NCBI GenBank assembly: GCA_031271245.1 | Contig: JAISWC010000196.1 | Location: 1 to 12,645 of the forward strand | Reading direction: 5' to 3' | From: Tannerella sp. | GTDB taxonomy: Bacteria; Bacteroidota; Bacteroidia; Bacteroidales; Tannerellaceae | DNA length: 12,645 nt | Shown here: piece after piece, positions 6,731-12,645 of the stretch | How positions within the stretch are numbered: position 1 is the stretch's first letter | Layout of the letters: each line of letters begins with the position of its first letter | Made by a program: the position numbers and the translations under genes | Notes under the pieces: model-generated | What the model was told of the DNA's origin: nothing | Databases searched by the model: none | Seen by the model: only the letters and a program-made list of their open reading frames with translations

Positions 6731-7372
6731 TCACTGAATTTCAAACCGTCCGGTTTTCCACTGATACACGAGCGGTTCGGCTTTCAGGAAAGGCGTCACT
6801 TTCCCGCGGTCTTCTTCGCTCAGGTATTCGGGCGTCGTGTACTCGGCCGTCATAACGGCGTCTTCGGCACGCAGACGGTAGCGTATCAAATCCATATCCA
6901 TGCGGGAAAGCGCATCCAGAAAGGCTTCGCTTTGCCGGTCGGCATCTTCCCGGATGAACCGGTCGGCCGTTACGGGCGTCCAGATATCGGAGGCGTCCAG
7001 CCGACTCCAGTCCGTCGAGTAGAAGGCGACGCGGCTGTCGGCTACCGGTGCGCTCACGGTCGTCACGACGCAGATAATGTGCGTCCGGTTAATCAGCGGC
7101 AGGAGTTTCATCTCCACCACGCTCCGTTCGGACGACTGCAGGAACAGGTAATCCGACGTCAGCTGCACCAGCGTCGAACGTCCCTTCATCGTGTTGTCCA
7201 GCGTGGCCGGTTTGCCCGCGCGATACAGTTCCACCAGGTCCTTCCGCCAGGCATCTTCCAGTTGCAGGATAGATTCGTTCGGCATACTGATGAAAAACGT
7301 CGCCATGTCCTGCGCCTTCACGGCAACCGGCCATGCCGAAACATAAAAAACAAGCAAGAATAAATATTTCAT
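6731..7372 (-). CDS. DUF3256-like secreted protein
   Basis: A 213-residue exported protein of unknown function. ATG at 7372 starts a clean signal peptide, MKYLFLLVFYVSAWPVAVKAQ; ATG at 7378 adds two residues, and ATG at 7411 would place translation inside the 5' hairpin. The mature part begins with MATFFISMPNESILQLED and continues with LVELYRAGKPATLDNTMKG and TSDYLFLQSSERSVVEMKLLP, which fit the DUF3256 family of Bacteroidales. No enzyme motif or transmembrane segment is visible after the signal. It lies downstream of truA on the same strand with a 150-base gap that holds its own promoter. Its stop meets the lipoprotein stop with four bases between, leaving no room for a terminator, so the transcripts probably overlap at their 3' ends. 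Confidence 0.75.
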   Translation of the reverse strand: MKYLFLLVFYVSAWPVAVKAQDMATFFISMPNESILQLEDAWRKDLVELYRAGKPATLDNTMKGRSTLVQLTSDYLFLQSSERSVVEMKLLPLINRTHIICVVTTVSAPVADSRVAFYSTDWSRLDASDIWTPVTADRFIREDADRQSEAFLDALSRMDMDLIRYRLRAEDAVMTAEYTTPEYLSEEDRGKVTPFLKAEPLVYQWKTGRFEIQ

Positions 7373-7394
7373 ATACATTAAAATACAGTTGAAA

Positions 7395-7427
7395 GCCGGA
7401 ATGCTTGTCATTCCGGCCTCAAATATA
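7395..7427 (-). promoter_or_regulatory. Promoter and start-site hairpin for the DUF3256-like gene
   Basis: The minus strand reads TATATTTG at 7427-7420, a full match to TAnnTTTG, 47 bases before the ATG at 7372. Immediately downstream is a perfect hairpin with 9-bp arms (7395-7403, GCCGGAATG, with 7409-7417, CATTCCGGC) and a 5-base loop. A start site about seven bases past the box would lie inside the right arm. The hairpin may be a 5' mRNA structure, or it may act as a weak terminator for truA read-through. Confidence 0.55.
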
Positions 7428-7522
7428 GAAAAATCATTCCTGACAGCGCCGAAAACGGGTCGAATTCTTTGCGGTTTATGTTTTTTTATATAAGATGCGG
7501 GATAAAAACAGGGGTTGAAACT

Positions 7523-8287
7523 TCAGTGGAGGACAGGTAAGAACACACTGTCGGGATAGACGACGTCGATCAGCGCAAGCCCTTTGGCCGGCGCGGAAGA
7601 ACCGGCCAGCGAGCGGTTGCCGGCCTCAATCAGGCGGCGAAAATCGGCTGCCGTACGCTTTCCCCGCCCCACTTCAAAGAGCGTGCCGACAATCGCGCGT
7701 ACCATGTTCCGCAAGAAACGGTCGGCACGAATCGTAAACACCCGGCGTTCTCCATCCCGTTCCCAGGCGGCATGGGAAACGCGGCAAAGATTCGTCCCGA
7801 CATCGGTATGCAACTTGCTGAAACTCGTAAAATCCCTTGCTTCCAGCAGAGCCAGGCAGGCTTCGTTCATCCGCCCGAAATCCATCCCTTTCAGCGACAT
7901 GCGGCATACCCATTCCTGTTCGAACGGGCTTTTCCGGTCGGAAATCACATATTGATAGGTGCGTGAAAGCGCGTCGAAACGGGCGTGTGCATCCGGCCTG
8001 ACCGGCGCCATACGGTCGATGGCAATGTCCTTTGGCAGCAAACGGTTGAGTTTTTCGGTCAGCAGCGGCAAATCCGCTATCGGTTCTTCCCGGTCGAAAT
8101 GAGCTACCATGCAGCGGGCATGAACGCCGGCATCCGTCCGTCCGGCGCCCGTCACCGGCGACGGCTGCCGCAAAATCGTCGCCAGCGCCGTCTCGAGGCA
8201 CTGCTGCACGCTGACGCCGTTCGGCTGATTCTGCCATCCGCAGTAATGCGTTCCGCTGTAGGCCAAATAGATGAAATAGCGGTTCAT
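7523..8287 (-). CDS. truA: tRNA pseudouridine(38-40) synthase
   Basis: Isomerises uridines 38-40 in the anticodon arm of many tRNAs to pseudouridine, in the cytoplasm. The protein is 254 residues, the usual size. The N-terminal strand MNRYFIYLAYSGTHYCGWQ and catalytic motif GAGRTDAGVHA, with nucleophile Asp52, are diagnostic. Later family motifs include FDALSRTYQYVI, ARDFTSFSK and FTIRADRFLRNMVRAIVGTL, with DVVYP near the C-terminus. I chose the ATG at 8287 because it precedes the conserved N-terminus and overlaps the trmD stop as ATGA; a longer frame upstream is only read-through of trmD sequence. The overlap suggests translational coupling, uniting two tRNA-modification enzymes that act on or near the anticodon. 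Confidence 0.97.
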   Translation of the reverse strand: MNRYFIYLAYSGTHYCGWQNQPNGVSVQQCLETALATILRQPSPVTGAGRTDAGVHARCMVAHFDREEPIADLPLLTEKLNRLLPKDIAIDRMAPVRPDAHARFDALSRTYQYVISDRKSPFEQEWVCRMSLKGMDFGRMNEACLALLEARDFTSFSKLHTDVGTNLCRVSHAAWERDGERRVFTIRADRFLRNMVRAIVGTLFEVGRGKRTAADFRRLIEAGNRSLAGSSAPAKGLALIDVVYPDSVFLPVLH

Positions 8288-8976
8288 TCTTCCGTCGTAG
8301 TCTTCAGCAAATCCGGTCGCAGCCGCTCGGTACGTTCCTGCGCCTGCCGGAACCGCCATTCCTGTATGTTGCGTTCGTGTCCGGAAAGCAGAATGTCGGG
8401 CACTTTCCAGCCGTTGTATTCGGCCGGTCGTGTGTAGACCGGCGGCGCCAGCAGTCCATCCTGGAAGGAATCGGAAAGGGCGCTCTGTTCGTCGCCTATC
8501 ACGCCGGGAATCAGGCGCACGACGGCATCGGCGATGACTGCCGCCGCCAGTTCACCGCCTGTCAGCACATAGTCGCCCACGGATATTTCGCGCGTAATCA
8601 GGTGTTCGCGGATGCGGTAGTCGATGCCCTTGTAGTGTCCGCAAAGGATGATCACGTTCTGCAGCAGGGAAAGGCGGTTGGCCATCGGCTGGTCAAAACG
8701 TTCCCCGTCGGGCGAAGTGTAGATGATTTCGTCGTAGTGGCGTTCGGCCTTGAGCGCCGCCATCGCCCGGTCGACCGGCTCAATCTGCATCACCATCCCG
8801 GCCTCGCCGCCAAAGGGATAGTCATCCACGCGCCGCCACCTGTTAGCCGTGTAGTCGCGCAGGTTGTGCAGGTGAATCTCCGCCAGTCCCCTGTCCCGCG
8901 CCCGCCCGAGGATGGAGCAGTTCACGCAGCCCTCGATCATTTCGGGCAATACCGTCAGTATATCTATCCGTATCAT
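8284..8976 (-). CDS. trmD: tRNA (guanine37-N1)-methyltransferase
   Basis: Methylates N1 of G37, next to the anticodon, using S-adenosylmethionine, and so prevents +1 frameshifting; it is usually essential. The protein has 230 residues. The SPOUT deep trefoil knot is seen in ILCGHYKGIDYRIREHLI and ISVGDYVLTGGELAA. Arg154 (VVRLIPGV) and Asp169 (ALSDSF) match the catalytic pair of the E. coli enzyme in position and context. RVDDYPFGGEAGMVM carries Glu58 in a loop that is often all-glycine; this position varies among Bacteroidales. The ATG at 8976 starts MIRIDILTVLPEM, the conserved beginning; an in-frame GTG at 9087 would add 37 unconserved residues. It forms an operon with truA by a four-base overlap and has a long leader from the promoter near 9090. 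Confidence 0.97.
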   Translation of the reverse strand: MIRIDILTVLPEMIEGCVNCSILGRARDRGLAEIHLHNLRDYTANRWRRVDDYPFGGEAGMVMQIEPVDRAMAALKAERHYDEIIYTSPDGERFDQPMANRLSLLQNVIILCGHYKGIDYRIREHLITREISVGDYVLTGGELAAAVIADAVVRLIPGVIGDEQSALSDSFQDGLLAPPVYTRPAEYNGWKVPDILLSGHERNIQEWRFRQAQERTERLRPDLLKTTTEE

Positions 8977-9080
8977 TTCATTCCCCTTCCAATCATTTAA
9001 CGATGTTAATGAATAATCGACGATGTGGCGTCGTCCGCTTCGGAAAACAGCCGGGATGTGACTGCCACACCCGGGTTTAC
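8977..9080 (-). promoter_or_regulatory. trmD 5' leader with two predicted hairpins
   Basis: If transcription starts near 9080, the leader is about 100 bases, long for a housekeeping gene. Close to its 5' end is a stem with arms CCGGG plus TGTG (9051-9060, one bulged A) and CACA plus CCCGG (9066-9074) around a 5-base loop. Near the start codon, 8993-9001 and 9005-9012 can pair over 8 bp with one bulge. No known riboswitch motif is recognised. It could be an autoregulatory or stabilising leader. Confidence 0.35.
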
Positions 9081-9086
9081 GAGACA

Positions 9087-9118
9087 CAAAAGTATGGAAG
9101 TTTTATTACATAACCAAA
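9087..9118 (-). promoter_or_regulatory. Promoter of trmD-truA
   Basis: On the minus strand there is a -33 TTTG (9118-9115) and a -7 TACTTTTG (9094-9087) with 20 bases between. This is a full match to the Bacteroidota consensus in both boxes and spacing, and the best promoter in the window. Confidence 0.8.
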
Positions 9119-9125
9119 CGGAGAA

Positions 9126-9133
9126 TACCTTTG
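9126..9133 (+). promoter_or_regulatory. Plus-strand -7 box with no obvious gene downstream
   Basis: TACCTTTG at 9126-9133 has the same form as the boxes at 6108 and 12090, and a start site would fall near 9140. The -33 position (about 9102-9105) reads TTTA, one base from TTTG. It points away from trmD and into DNA that is only antisense to the phosphodiesterase gene. It may serve a small RNA, an antisense transcript or a very short ORF. Confidence 0.5.
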
Positions 9134-9144
9134 CGCTTTACGAA

Positions 9145-9201
9145 CTTTAAATTATCATGTAATTTTAAAGTGGCGCTTTAAATTGTCATGTAATTTTGAA
9201 A
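9145..9201 (+). repeat. Pair of imperfect 26-bp direct repeats, 31 bp apart
   Basis: Copy A is at 9145-9170 and copy B at 9176-9201; both contain TCATGTAATTTT flanked by CTTTAAATT on the left, and they differ at three positions. Copy A also has inverted ends, CTTTAAA and TTTAAAG. Each holds an ATG followed at once by TAA. They lie just after the orphan plus-strand promoter, in the gap between trmD and the phosphodiesterase gene. Confidence 0.8.
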
Positions 9202-9275
9202 TTAAGAGTATGAAATGTCCGCATGTGTCGATACGGAGCGGCGGTATGGCCGGCGACTACTGTATGGAGCAGCTA

Positions 9276-9770
9276 TTAAGATCGTCCCAGTTCAATCACT
9301 TCGAGGTCTTTGACTGCGGCGCCGTCGATGATGAAACGGACGAGCGTACGTACCTGATGAAAGCCGCTTTTGCCGGCCGCACCGGGATTGATGAACAGAC
9401 AGTGGAGGCGCGAATCGAACATCACTTTCAGGATGTGCGAATGGCCGGCGACGAAAATATCCGGTTTGGTATCGAACAGTTCGGCGCGGATGGATGCGTC
9501 ATAACGTCCCGGGTAACCGCCGACATGCGTCATCATCACCCGCCGGTCTTCCACCGTGAAACGGGCGGTTTTCGGATAGCGAAGCCGCAACGCCTGTCCG
9601 TCGATGTTCCCGTAGACCGCCCGCAGCGGCTTGAGTGCGCTCAACCGGTCGGCGACTATCTCCGAGCCGATATCGCCGGCGTGCCAAATCTCGTCGCAGC
9701 CGCTGAAATATTCGCCGTATTTGTCGTCCCACCAGGCGTGTGTGTCCGAAAGAATGCCGATTTTTGTCAT
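9276..9770 (-). CDS. YfcE-type metallophosphoesterase
   Basis: A 164-residue protein of the YfcE/MJ0936 group of dinuclear metal phosphodiesterases, which hydrolyse phosphodiester model substrates in vitro; the physiological substrate is usually unknown. The metal-binding pattern is complete: Asp9 and His11 (ILSDTHAWW), Asp33 (WHAGDIGS), Asn55 (VYGNIDG), His82 (MMTHVGGYPG), His110 and His112 (VAGHSHIL). The C-terminal LFINPGAAGKSGFH is also typical. The ATG at 9770 begins MTKIGILSDTH, the conserved start; an upstream ATG at 9791 overlaps the promoter box. No signal peptide is present, so it is cytoplasmic. It is divergent from ppk1 with 55 bases between starts. Its stop lies 300 bases before trmD on the same strand, and trmD has its own promoter. 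Confidence 0.93.
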   Translation of the reverse strand: MTKIGILSDTHAWWDDKYGEYFSGCDEIWHAGDIGSEIVADRLSALKPLRAVYGNIDGQALRLRYPKTARFTVEDRRVMMTHVGGYPGRYDASIRAELFDTKPDIFVAGHSHILKVMFDSRLHCLFINPGAAGKSGFHQVRTLVRFIIDGAAVKDLEVIELGRS

Positions 9771-9788
9771 GCCGGTTTTTTTATTCCG

Positions 9789-9796
9789 CAAAAGTA
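9789..9796 (-). promoter_or_regulatory. -7 box for the phosphodiesterase gene
   Basis: The minus strand reads TACTTTTG (9796-9789), 18 bases upstream of the ATG at 9770, giving a leader of about a dozen bases. No TTTG is found at the expected -33 position. The box falls inside the 55-base divergent gap. Confidence 0.55.
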
Positions 9797-9798
9797 GC

Positions 9799-9806
9799 TA
9801 TATTTA
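9799..9806 (+). promoter_or_regulatory. Candidate -7 box for ppk1
   Basis: TATATTTA differs from TAnnTTTG at the last base and lies 19 bases before the ppk1 ATG. A second near-match, CACTTTTG, is at 9809-9816 but would leave almost no leader. Either could be used; the box is close to the divergent promoter at 9789-9796, so the two may compete. Confidence 0.35.
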
Positions 9807-9825
9807 CGCACTTTTGACTGGAATA

Positions 9826-11877
9826 ATGGAGAAAACGCCATATACCTATTTCAAACGCGATGTGAGTTGGCTGTCGTTCAACTATCGCGTGTTGCTGGAG
9901 GCGGAAGACAGGACGTCTCCGGTCTATGAGCGACTGCATTTCCTTTCCATCTATGCTTCCAATCTGGAAGAATTTTACGAAATACGGGTGGCGGAGCATC
10001 GCGGTGCGATCATGCGCGGAAACTATGCGGCCGAGAGCGTCGACGTTATTGAATCCACGCTGGAAGTAATCACGGCGGAAGTAAACCGTCAGCAGCAGGC
10101 CTTCTACCGCCTCTTTCATGAAGACGTGCTGCCGGAACTGCGTCGCCAGGGGATTTACCTGTATCAGGAGGCCAAACCGAAACCGTTTCACGAGGAGTTT
10201 GTGCGAAATTATTTCGAGGAGGAAGTATTTCCATTCCTCTCGCCGGTAGCCATCGAGGCGGGTATCCGCACGTTTATCCGTGACCGCCGGCTCTATCTGG
10301 TCGTTCGCATGAGGAAAAAAACAACCCTGGAACCGCATTACGCGCTGATAAAGATTCCGTATGCCAAAGTGCCCCGGTTCGTGCCGCTGCCGACGCACGG
10401 AGAGGTATATTATTATATGTTTATCGACGACATCATACGGGTGAATCTGCCTCACGTTTTTCCGGGATATGAAATTACCGGATGTTACAGCATCAAGATT
10501 TCGCGTGATGCGGATATTTACCTGGAAGAGGAGAATCCGGAAGACATGCTTCAGACCATCCGCCGAAAAGTGGAGAAACGAAAAATCGGAGCGCTGAGCC
10601 GTTTCATGTATGACCATGCGATGCCGTCCGATTTTCTGGCGACGGTATGCAGGGCGTTCGGCATAGCGGATGAAGACCTGGTGCTGGGCGGGCGTTACAT
10701 GAATTTGCAGGACCTGAGCAAATTTCCCAATCCGAAAGGTAACATGCTGACACAAACGGTTCCGCCGCCGATGCGTGTACCCTGCCTGGACCGGATGGCG
10801 TCGGTTTTCCGGGCGGTGGAAAAGCGCGACGTCCTGCTGCATTTCCCCTACCAGTCATTCGACTACCTGATCGATTTCCTGACGGAAGCGGCGTTGGACC
10901 CGGAAGTGGAAGCGATCAAGATTACGCAGTATCGCGTGGCTGAAAATTCCGCCGTGATAAACACGCTGATCAGGGCTGCCGAGAACGGGAAACAGGTGAC
11001 GGTCTTTGTCGAACTGAAAGCCCGTTTCGACGAGGAAAACAACATGTCCACGGCCGAACAGATGAAACAGGCGGGAATTAAAATCATATACAGCATTCCG
11101 GGACTGAAGGTACATGCAAAGGTGGCGGTGATACTCCGCAAGGCGGGACAGCCCGATTTTGCATATCTGAGTACCGGCAATTTCAATGAGAAGACGGCGA
11201 AAATCTATTCGGACATGGCGCTGCTGACGTGCAACAAAGCCATTATTGCCGAAGTCCGGCAGGTATTTTCCGTGCTGGAAGGCGAACCGCTAAAACCTCA
11301 ATTTCGTCATTTACTGGTCTCCCGTTTCAACATGATACCGGGACTGGTGCAGATGATCCGGCGGGAAATCGACCAGGTGAAAGCCGGCGGGAAAGGATAC
11401 ATTATTTTAAAGATGAACGGGCTGCATGACGAACGGATGATCGACGAACTGTACCGCGCCTCGGAAAGCGGCGTGGAGATTGACCTGATTGTGCGCGGCA
11501 TCTGCTGTCTGGTGCCGCATCAGCCGTACAGCCGCCATATCCGCATCACCCGCATTGTAGACATGTATCTCGAACATGCGCGGGTCTGGTATTTCTACAA
11601 CGGCGGCGCGGAGGAGATCTACCTTTCGTCGGCCGACTGGATGAACCGCAATCTGCACCGTCGCATCGAAACGGCGTTTCCCATCCTTGAACAGGACATC
11701 AAGCAGGAAATTCTGGAAATCCTGCAAATCCAGTTGCGTGACAACGTAAAAGCCTGTTTTATTGACGAACAGTTGCACAATGTCTTCAAGCGCAGTCTGG
11801 CAACCGGGCAATCGCCCGTACGCGCCCAGGAAGCTATCTACGAATATATCCGGAAACGGGATGAGGCTTTGCGGTAA
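9826..11877 (+). CDS. ppk1: Polyphosphate kinase 1
   Basis: Reversibly transfers the ATP gamma-phosphate to long-chain polyphosphate. The protein has 683 residues, the normal size. The ATG at 9826 is chosen because conserved sequence begins at once (YFKRDVSWLSFNYRVLLEA); the frame is open further upstream only antisense to the neighbouring gene. The N-terminal domain includes FLSIYASNLEEFYEIRVA. The phospholipase-D-like catalytic domains follow: KITQYRVAENSAVI, VFVELKARFDEENN, and LKVHAKVAVI with autophosphorylated His430 (E. coli His435). YLSTGNFNEKTAKIYSD comes next, and the second conserved His is His584 (YLEHARVWYF, E. coli His592). SADWMNRNLHRRIETAFPI is near the end. No ppx exopolyphosphatase gene is adjacent. 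It is monocistronic as far as can be seen. Confidence 0.98.
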   Translation: MEKTPYTYFKRDVSWLSFNYRVLLEAEDRTSPVYERLHFLSIYASNLEEFYEIRVAEHRGAIMRGNYAAESVDVIESTLEVITAEVNRQQQAFYRLFHEDVLPELRRQGIYLYQEAKPKPFHEEFVRNYFEEEVFPFLSPVAIEAGIRTFIRDRRLYLVVRMRKKTTLEPHYALIKIPYAKVPRFVPLPTHGEVYYYMFIDDIIRVNLPHVFPGYEITGCYSIKISRDADIYLEEENPEDMLQTIRRKVEKRKIGALSRFMYDHAMPSDFLATVCRAFGIADEDLVLGGRYMNLQDLSKFPNPKGNMLTQTVPPPMRVPCLDRMASVFRAVEKRDVLLHFPYQSFDYLIDFLTEAALDPEVEAIKITQYRVAENSAVINTLIRAAENGKQVTVFVELKARFDEENNMSTAEQMKQAGIKIIYSIPGLKVHAKVAVILRKAGQPDFAYLSTGNFNEKTAKIYSDMALLTCNKAIIAEVRQVFSVLEGEPLKPQFRHLLVSRFNMIPGLVQMIRREIDQVKAGGKGYIILKMNGLHDERMIDELYRASESGVEIDLIVRGICCLVPHQPYSRHIRITRIVDMYLEHARVWYFYNGGAEEIYLSSADWMNRNLHRRIETAFPILEQDIKQEILEILQIQLRDNVKACFIDEQLHNVFKRSLATGQSPVRAQEAIYEYIRKRDEALR

Positions 11878-11878
11878 A

Positions 11879-11982
11879 GGGGTGCATCTCCAATGGCCGC
11901 GATTGAACGCCTGTCGGAGTTCCGGAACAGAGAGCGCATTGGCTCACCCCGAGCTGCATTCGCTACGCTCACTGGCGCGGGG
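11879..11982 (+). other. GC-rich fold-back segment after ppk1
   Basis: Just after the ppk1 stop, GGGGTG (11879-11884) can pair with CACCCC (11945-11950), and inside it CCAATG (11890-11895) with CATTGG (11937-11942). The same CCCC run can instead pair, as CCCCG (11947-11951), with CGGGG (11978-11982), enclosing GAGC (11951-11954) and GCTC (11967-11970). GTTCCGGAAC (11918-11927) is a further palindrome. It may be the ppk1 3'-end structure, though no T-tract follows. I see no gene here. Confidence 0.4.
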
Positions 11983-12089
11983 ATGGCGTATCTGCATGAT
12001 ATAGAGATTGTTGATGTATGACGATAAGGTCTGCCCGTTTTTTTATATTTATTTAACGCGATAATTCATTTTTTATTCCGGATAATAAA

Positions 12090-12097
12090 TACCTTTG
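12090..12097 (+). promoter_or_regulatory. Promoter -7 box upstream of the tandem-repeat ORF
   Basis: TACCTTTG fully matches TAnnTTTG and lies 25 bases before the ATG at 12123, so a leader of about 20 bases is expected. The region around the expected -33 site is T-rich but lacks TTTG. It supports transcription of the repeat region from left to right. Confidence 0.6.
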
Positions 12098-12122
12098 CTC
12101 CGGACTAAAAAATTACAACCCG

Positions 12123-12620
12123 ATGCCAAACAATATGAATCAAAAACGTTACCAAACGTTTGGATATATTAAGGGGGGAGGGGGTAATTCCCCCTTTCTC
12201 AGCGATTCAGAGCGAAACTTCGCCCTTCAGATTCGTTATGCGCATCCGGATTCACCAATTACTTTTTTCTCCCGTACCGGATTTTACGCACCGGGGCCTA
12301 ACGTTGGCATCGCGTGTGCCGGGACGTCGGGCGCCAACTGCCGGGCGCATGTTGCCGGTCATCGGGCGCAGGGCGCCGATCATCGGGCGCAGGGCGCCGA
12401 TCATCGGGCGCATGCTGCCGATCATTGGGCGCATGCTGCCGATCATTGGGCGCATGCTGCCGGTCATTGGGCGCATGCTGCCGGTCATTGGGCGCATGCT
12501 GCCGATCATTGGGCGCATGCTGCCGGTCATTGGGCGCATGCTGCCGATCATTGGGCGCAGGGCGCCAATCATCGGGCGCAGGGCGCCAATAAGTGTATAT
12601 TCATCTATCTAAATAAATAA
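12123..12620 (+). CDS. Hypothetical ORF with heptapeptide repeats (coding status doubtful)
   Basis: An open frame of 165 codons placed just after a good promoter. Residues 1-72 are non-repetitive and match no family I know. Residues from about 73 to 156 are heptads of the type AADHWAH and QGADHRA, a direct result of the 21-bp DNA repeat. No signal peptide or membrane segment is seen. Two other plus-strand frames and one minus-strand frame are also open through the array, so openness is no evidence of coding. Differences between repeat units change the amino acid in this frame (His/Gln, Ala/Gly, Asp/Gly, Arg/Trp) rather than being silent, which argues against selection on the protein. It may instead be an untranslated transcript. 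Confidence 0.3.
   Translation: MPNNMNQKRYQTFGYIKGGGGNSPFLSDSERNFALQIRYAHPDSPITFFSRTGFYAPGPNVGIACAGTSGANCRAHVAGHRAQGADHRAQGADHRAHAADHWAHAADHWAHAAGHWAHAAGHWAHAADHWAHAAGHWAHAADHWAQGANHRAQGANKCIFIYLNK
12179..12195 (+). other. G-run/C-run hairpin inside the repeat-ORF transcript
   Basis: AGGGGG (12179-12184) and CCCCCT (12190-12195) are perfect complements around TAATT. A second G-run (12173-12178) precedes it. The transcript would fold here about 75 bases from its start, and TTTCTC follows. It could be an attenuator, or a simple low-complexity tract. Confidence 0.4.
12329..12593 (+). repeat. 21-bp tandem repeat array, 12 units
   Basis: Units beginning GGGCGCA start at 12343, 12364, 12385, 12406, 12427, 12448, 12469, 12490, 12511, 12532, 12553 and 12574, an exact 21-bp period; the last is incomplete. 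A 14-bp half unit precedes them at 12329. Two main types occur. Type B has CAGGGCGCC after GGGCG (units 2, 3, 11, 12) and type A has CATGCTGCC (units 4 to 10); unit 1 is a type A variant with CATGTTGCC. Type B units thus bracket seven type A units. The sequence can form successive short hairpins, since GCGCC of one unit pairs with GGCGC of the next. It has no similarity to CRISPR, as there are no variable spacers. Confidence 0.92.
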
Positions 12621-12645
12621 CAAACGACTTTATTTCAACAATTTA

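Noticed and set aside
9183..9797. A 204-codon plus-strand frame after the orphan promoter
   Set aside because: Most of it is antisense to the phosphodiesterase gene, whose metal ligands are complete. A short peptide near 9210 cannot be excluded but has no support.
9631..9825. Upstream extension of ppk1
   Set aside because: The extra 65 codons are antisense to the phosphodiesterase gene, and conserved PPK1 sequence begins right after the ATG at 9826.
11762..12004. Short plus-strand frame overlapping the end of ppk1
   Set aside because: It starts inside ppk1 in another frame and continues through the fold-back segment; no family likeness.
12252..12572. Minus-strand frame of MIGSMRP-type heptads
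   Set aside because: It is a by-product of a stop-free 21-bp repeat, lacks a promoter and differs by non-silent changes.
12329..12593. CRISPR array
   Set aside because: Units are contiguous with no unique spacers, the period is only 21 bp and no cas gene is nearby.

Overview
The window reads as chromosomal DNA from a member of the Bacteroidota, most likely order Bacteroidales. Three things point there. Start codons lack a Shine-Dalgarno sequence. Several promoters carry the Bacteroidota -7 box TAnnTTTG. Several gene families are typical of that group: a HU-like protein with a DUF4469-type C-terminus, a DUF3256-like protein, a DUF4827-like lipoprotein and a short SPOR protein between tpiA and folE. 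Base composition is moderate to slightly GC-rich. I cannot name the genus from the sequence alone.

Layout. (1) 1-1563, plus strand: the 3' part of tpiA, a secreted SPOR-domain protein and folE, packed as one operon. (2) 1564-1734: a convergent intergenic region with five tandem 23-bp palindromic units. (3) 5803 down to 1735, minus strand: a four-gene unit encoding a secreted GH16 glycosidase, a Tat-exported Gfo/Idh/MocA oxidoreductase, a Tat-exported TIM-barrel isomerase/epimerase and a HU-like/DUF4469 protein. One promoter near 5850 probably drives it. (4) 5858-6135: a regulatory region between divergent promoters, with two palindromes. (5) 6136-6726: a DUF4827-like lipoprotein, ending four bases from a convergent DUF3256-like secreted protein (6731-7372). 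(6) 8976 down to 7523: trmD and truA, with a four-base start/stop overlap, behind a strong promoter at 9087-9118. (7) 8977-9275: the trmD leader, an apparently orphan plus-strand promoter and a pair of imperfect direct repeats. (8) 9276-9770: a YfcE-type phosphodiesterase on the minus strand, divergent from ppk1 (9826-11877). (9) 11878-12645: no convincing household gene. It holds a GC-rich fold-back segment, a good promoter and a long 21-bp tandem array inside an ORF that is open in several frames.

Most of the window is housekeeping: glycolysis, pterin/queuosine precursor synthesis, tRNA modification and polyphosphate synthesis. The only accessory metabolic unit is the GH16/oxidoreductase/isomerase operon, which looks like a small extracytoplasmic carbohydrate-processing set. 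The most unusual material is non-coding or ambiguous: the two tandem arrays, whose substitutions fit nucleic-acid folding better than protein coding, and the orphan promoter with its direct repeats. I do not see a clearly new defence or mobile system. No tRNA, rRNA, CRISPR array, transposase or integrase is visible.
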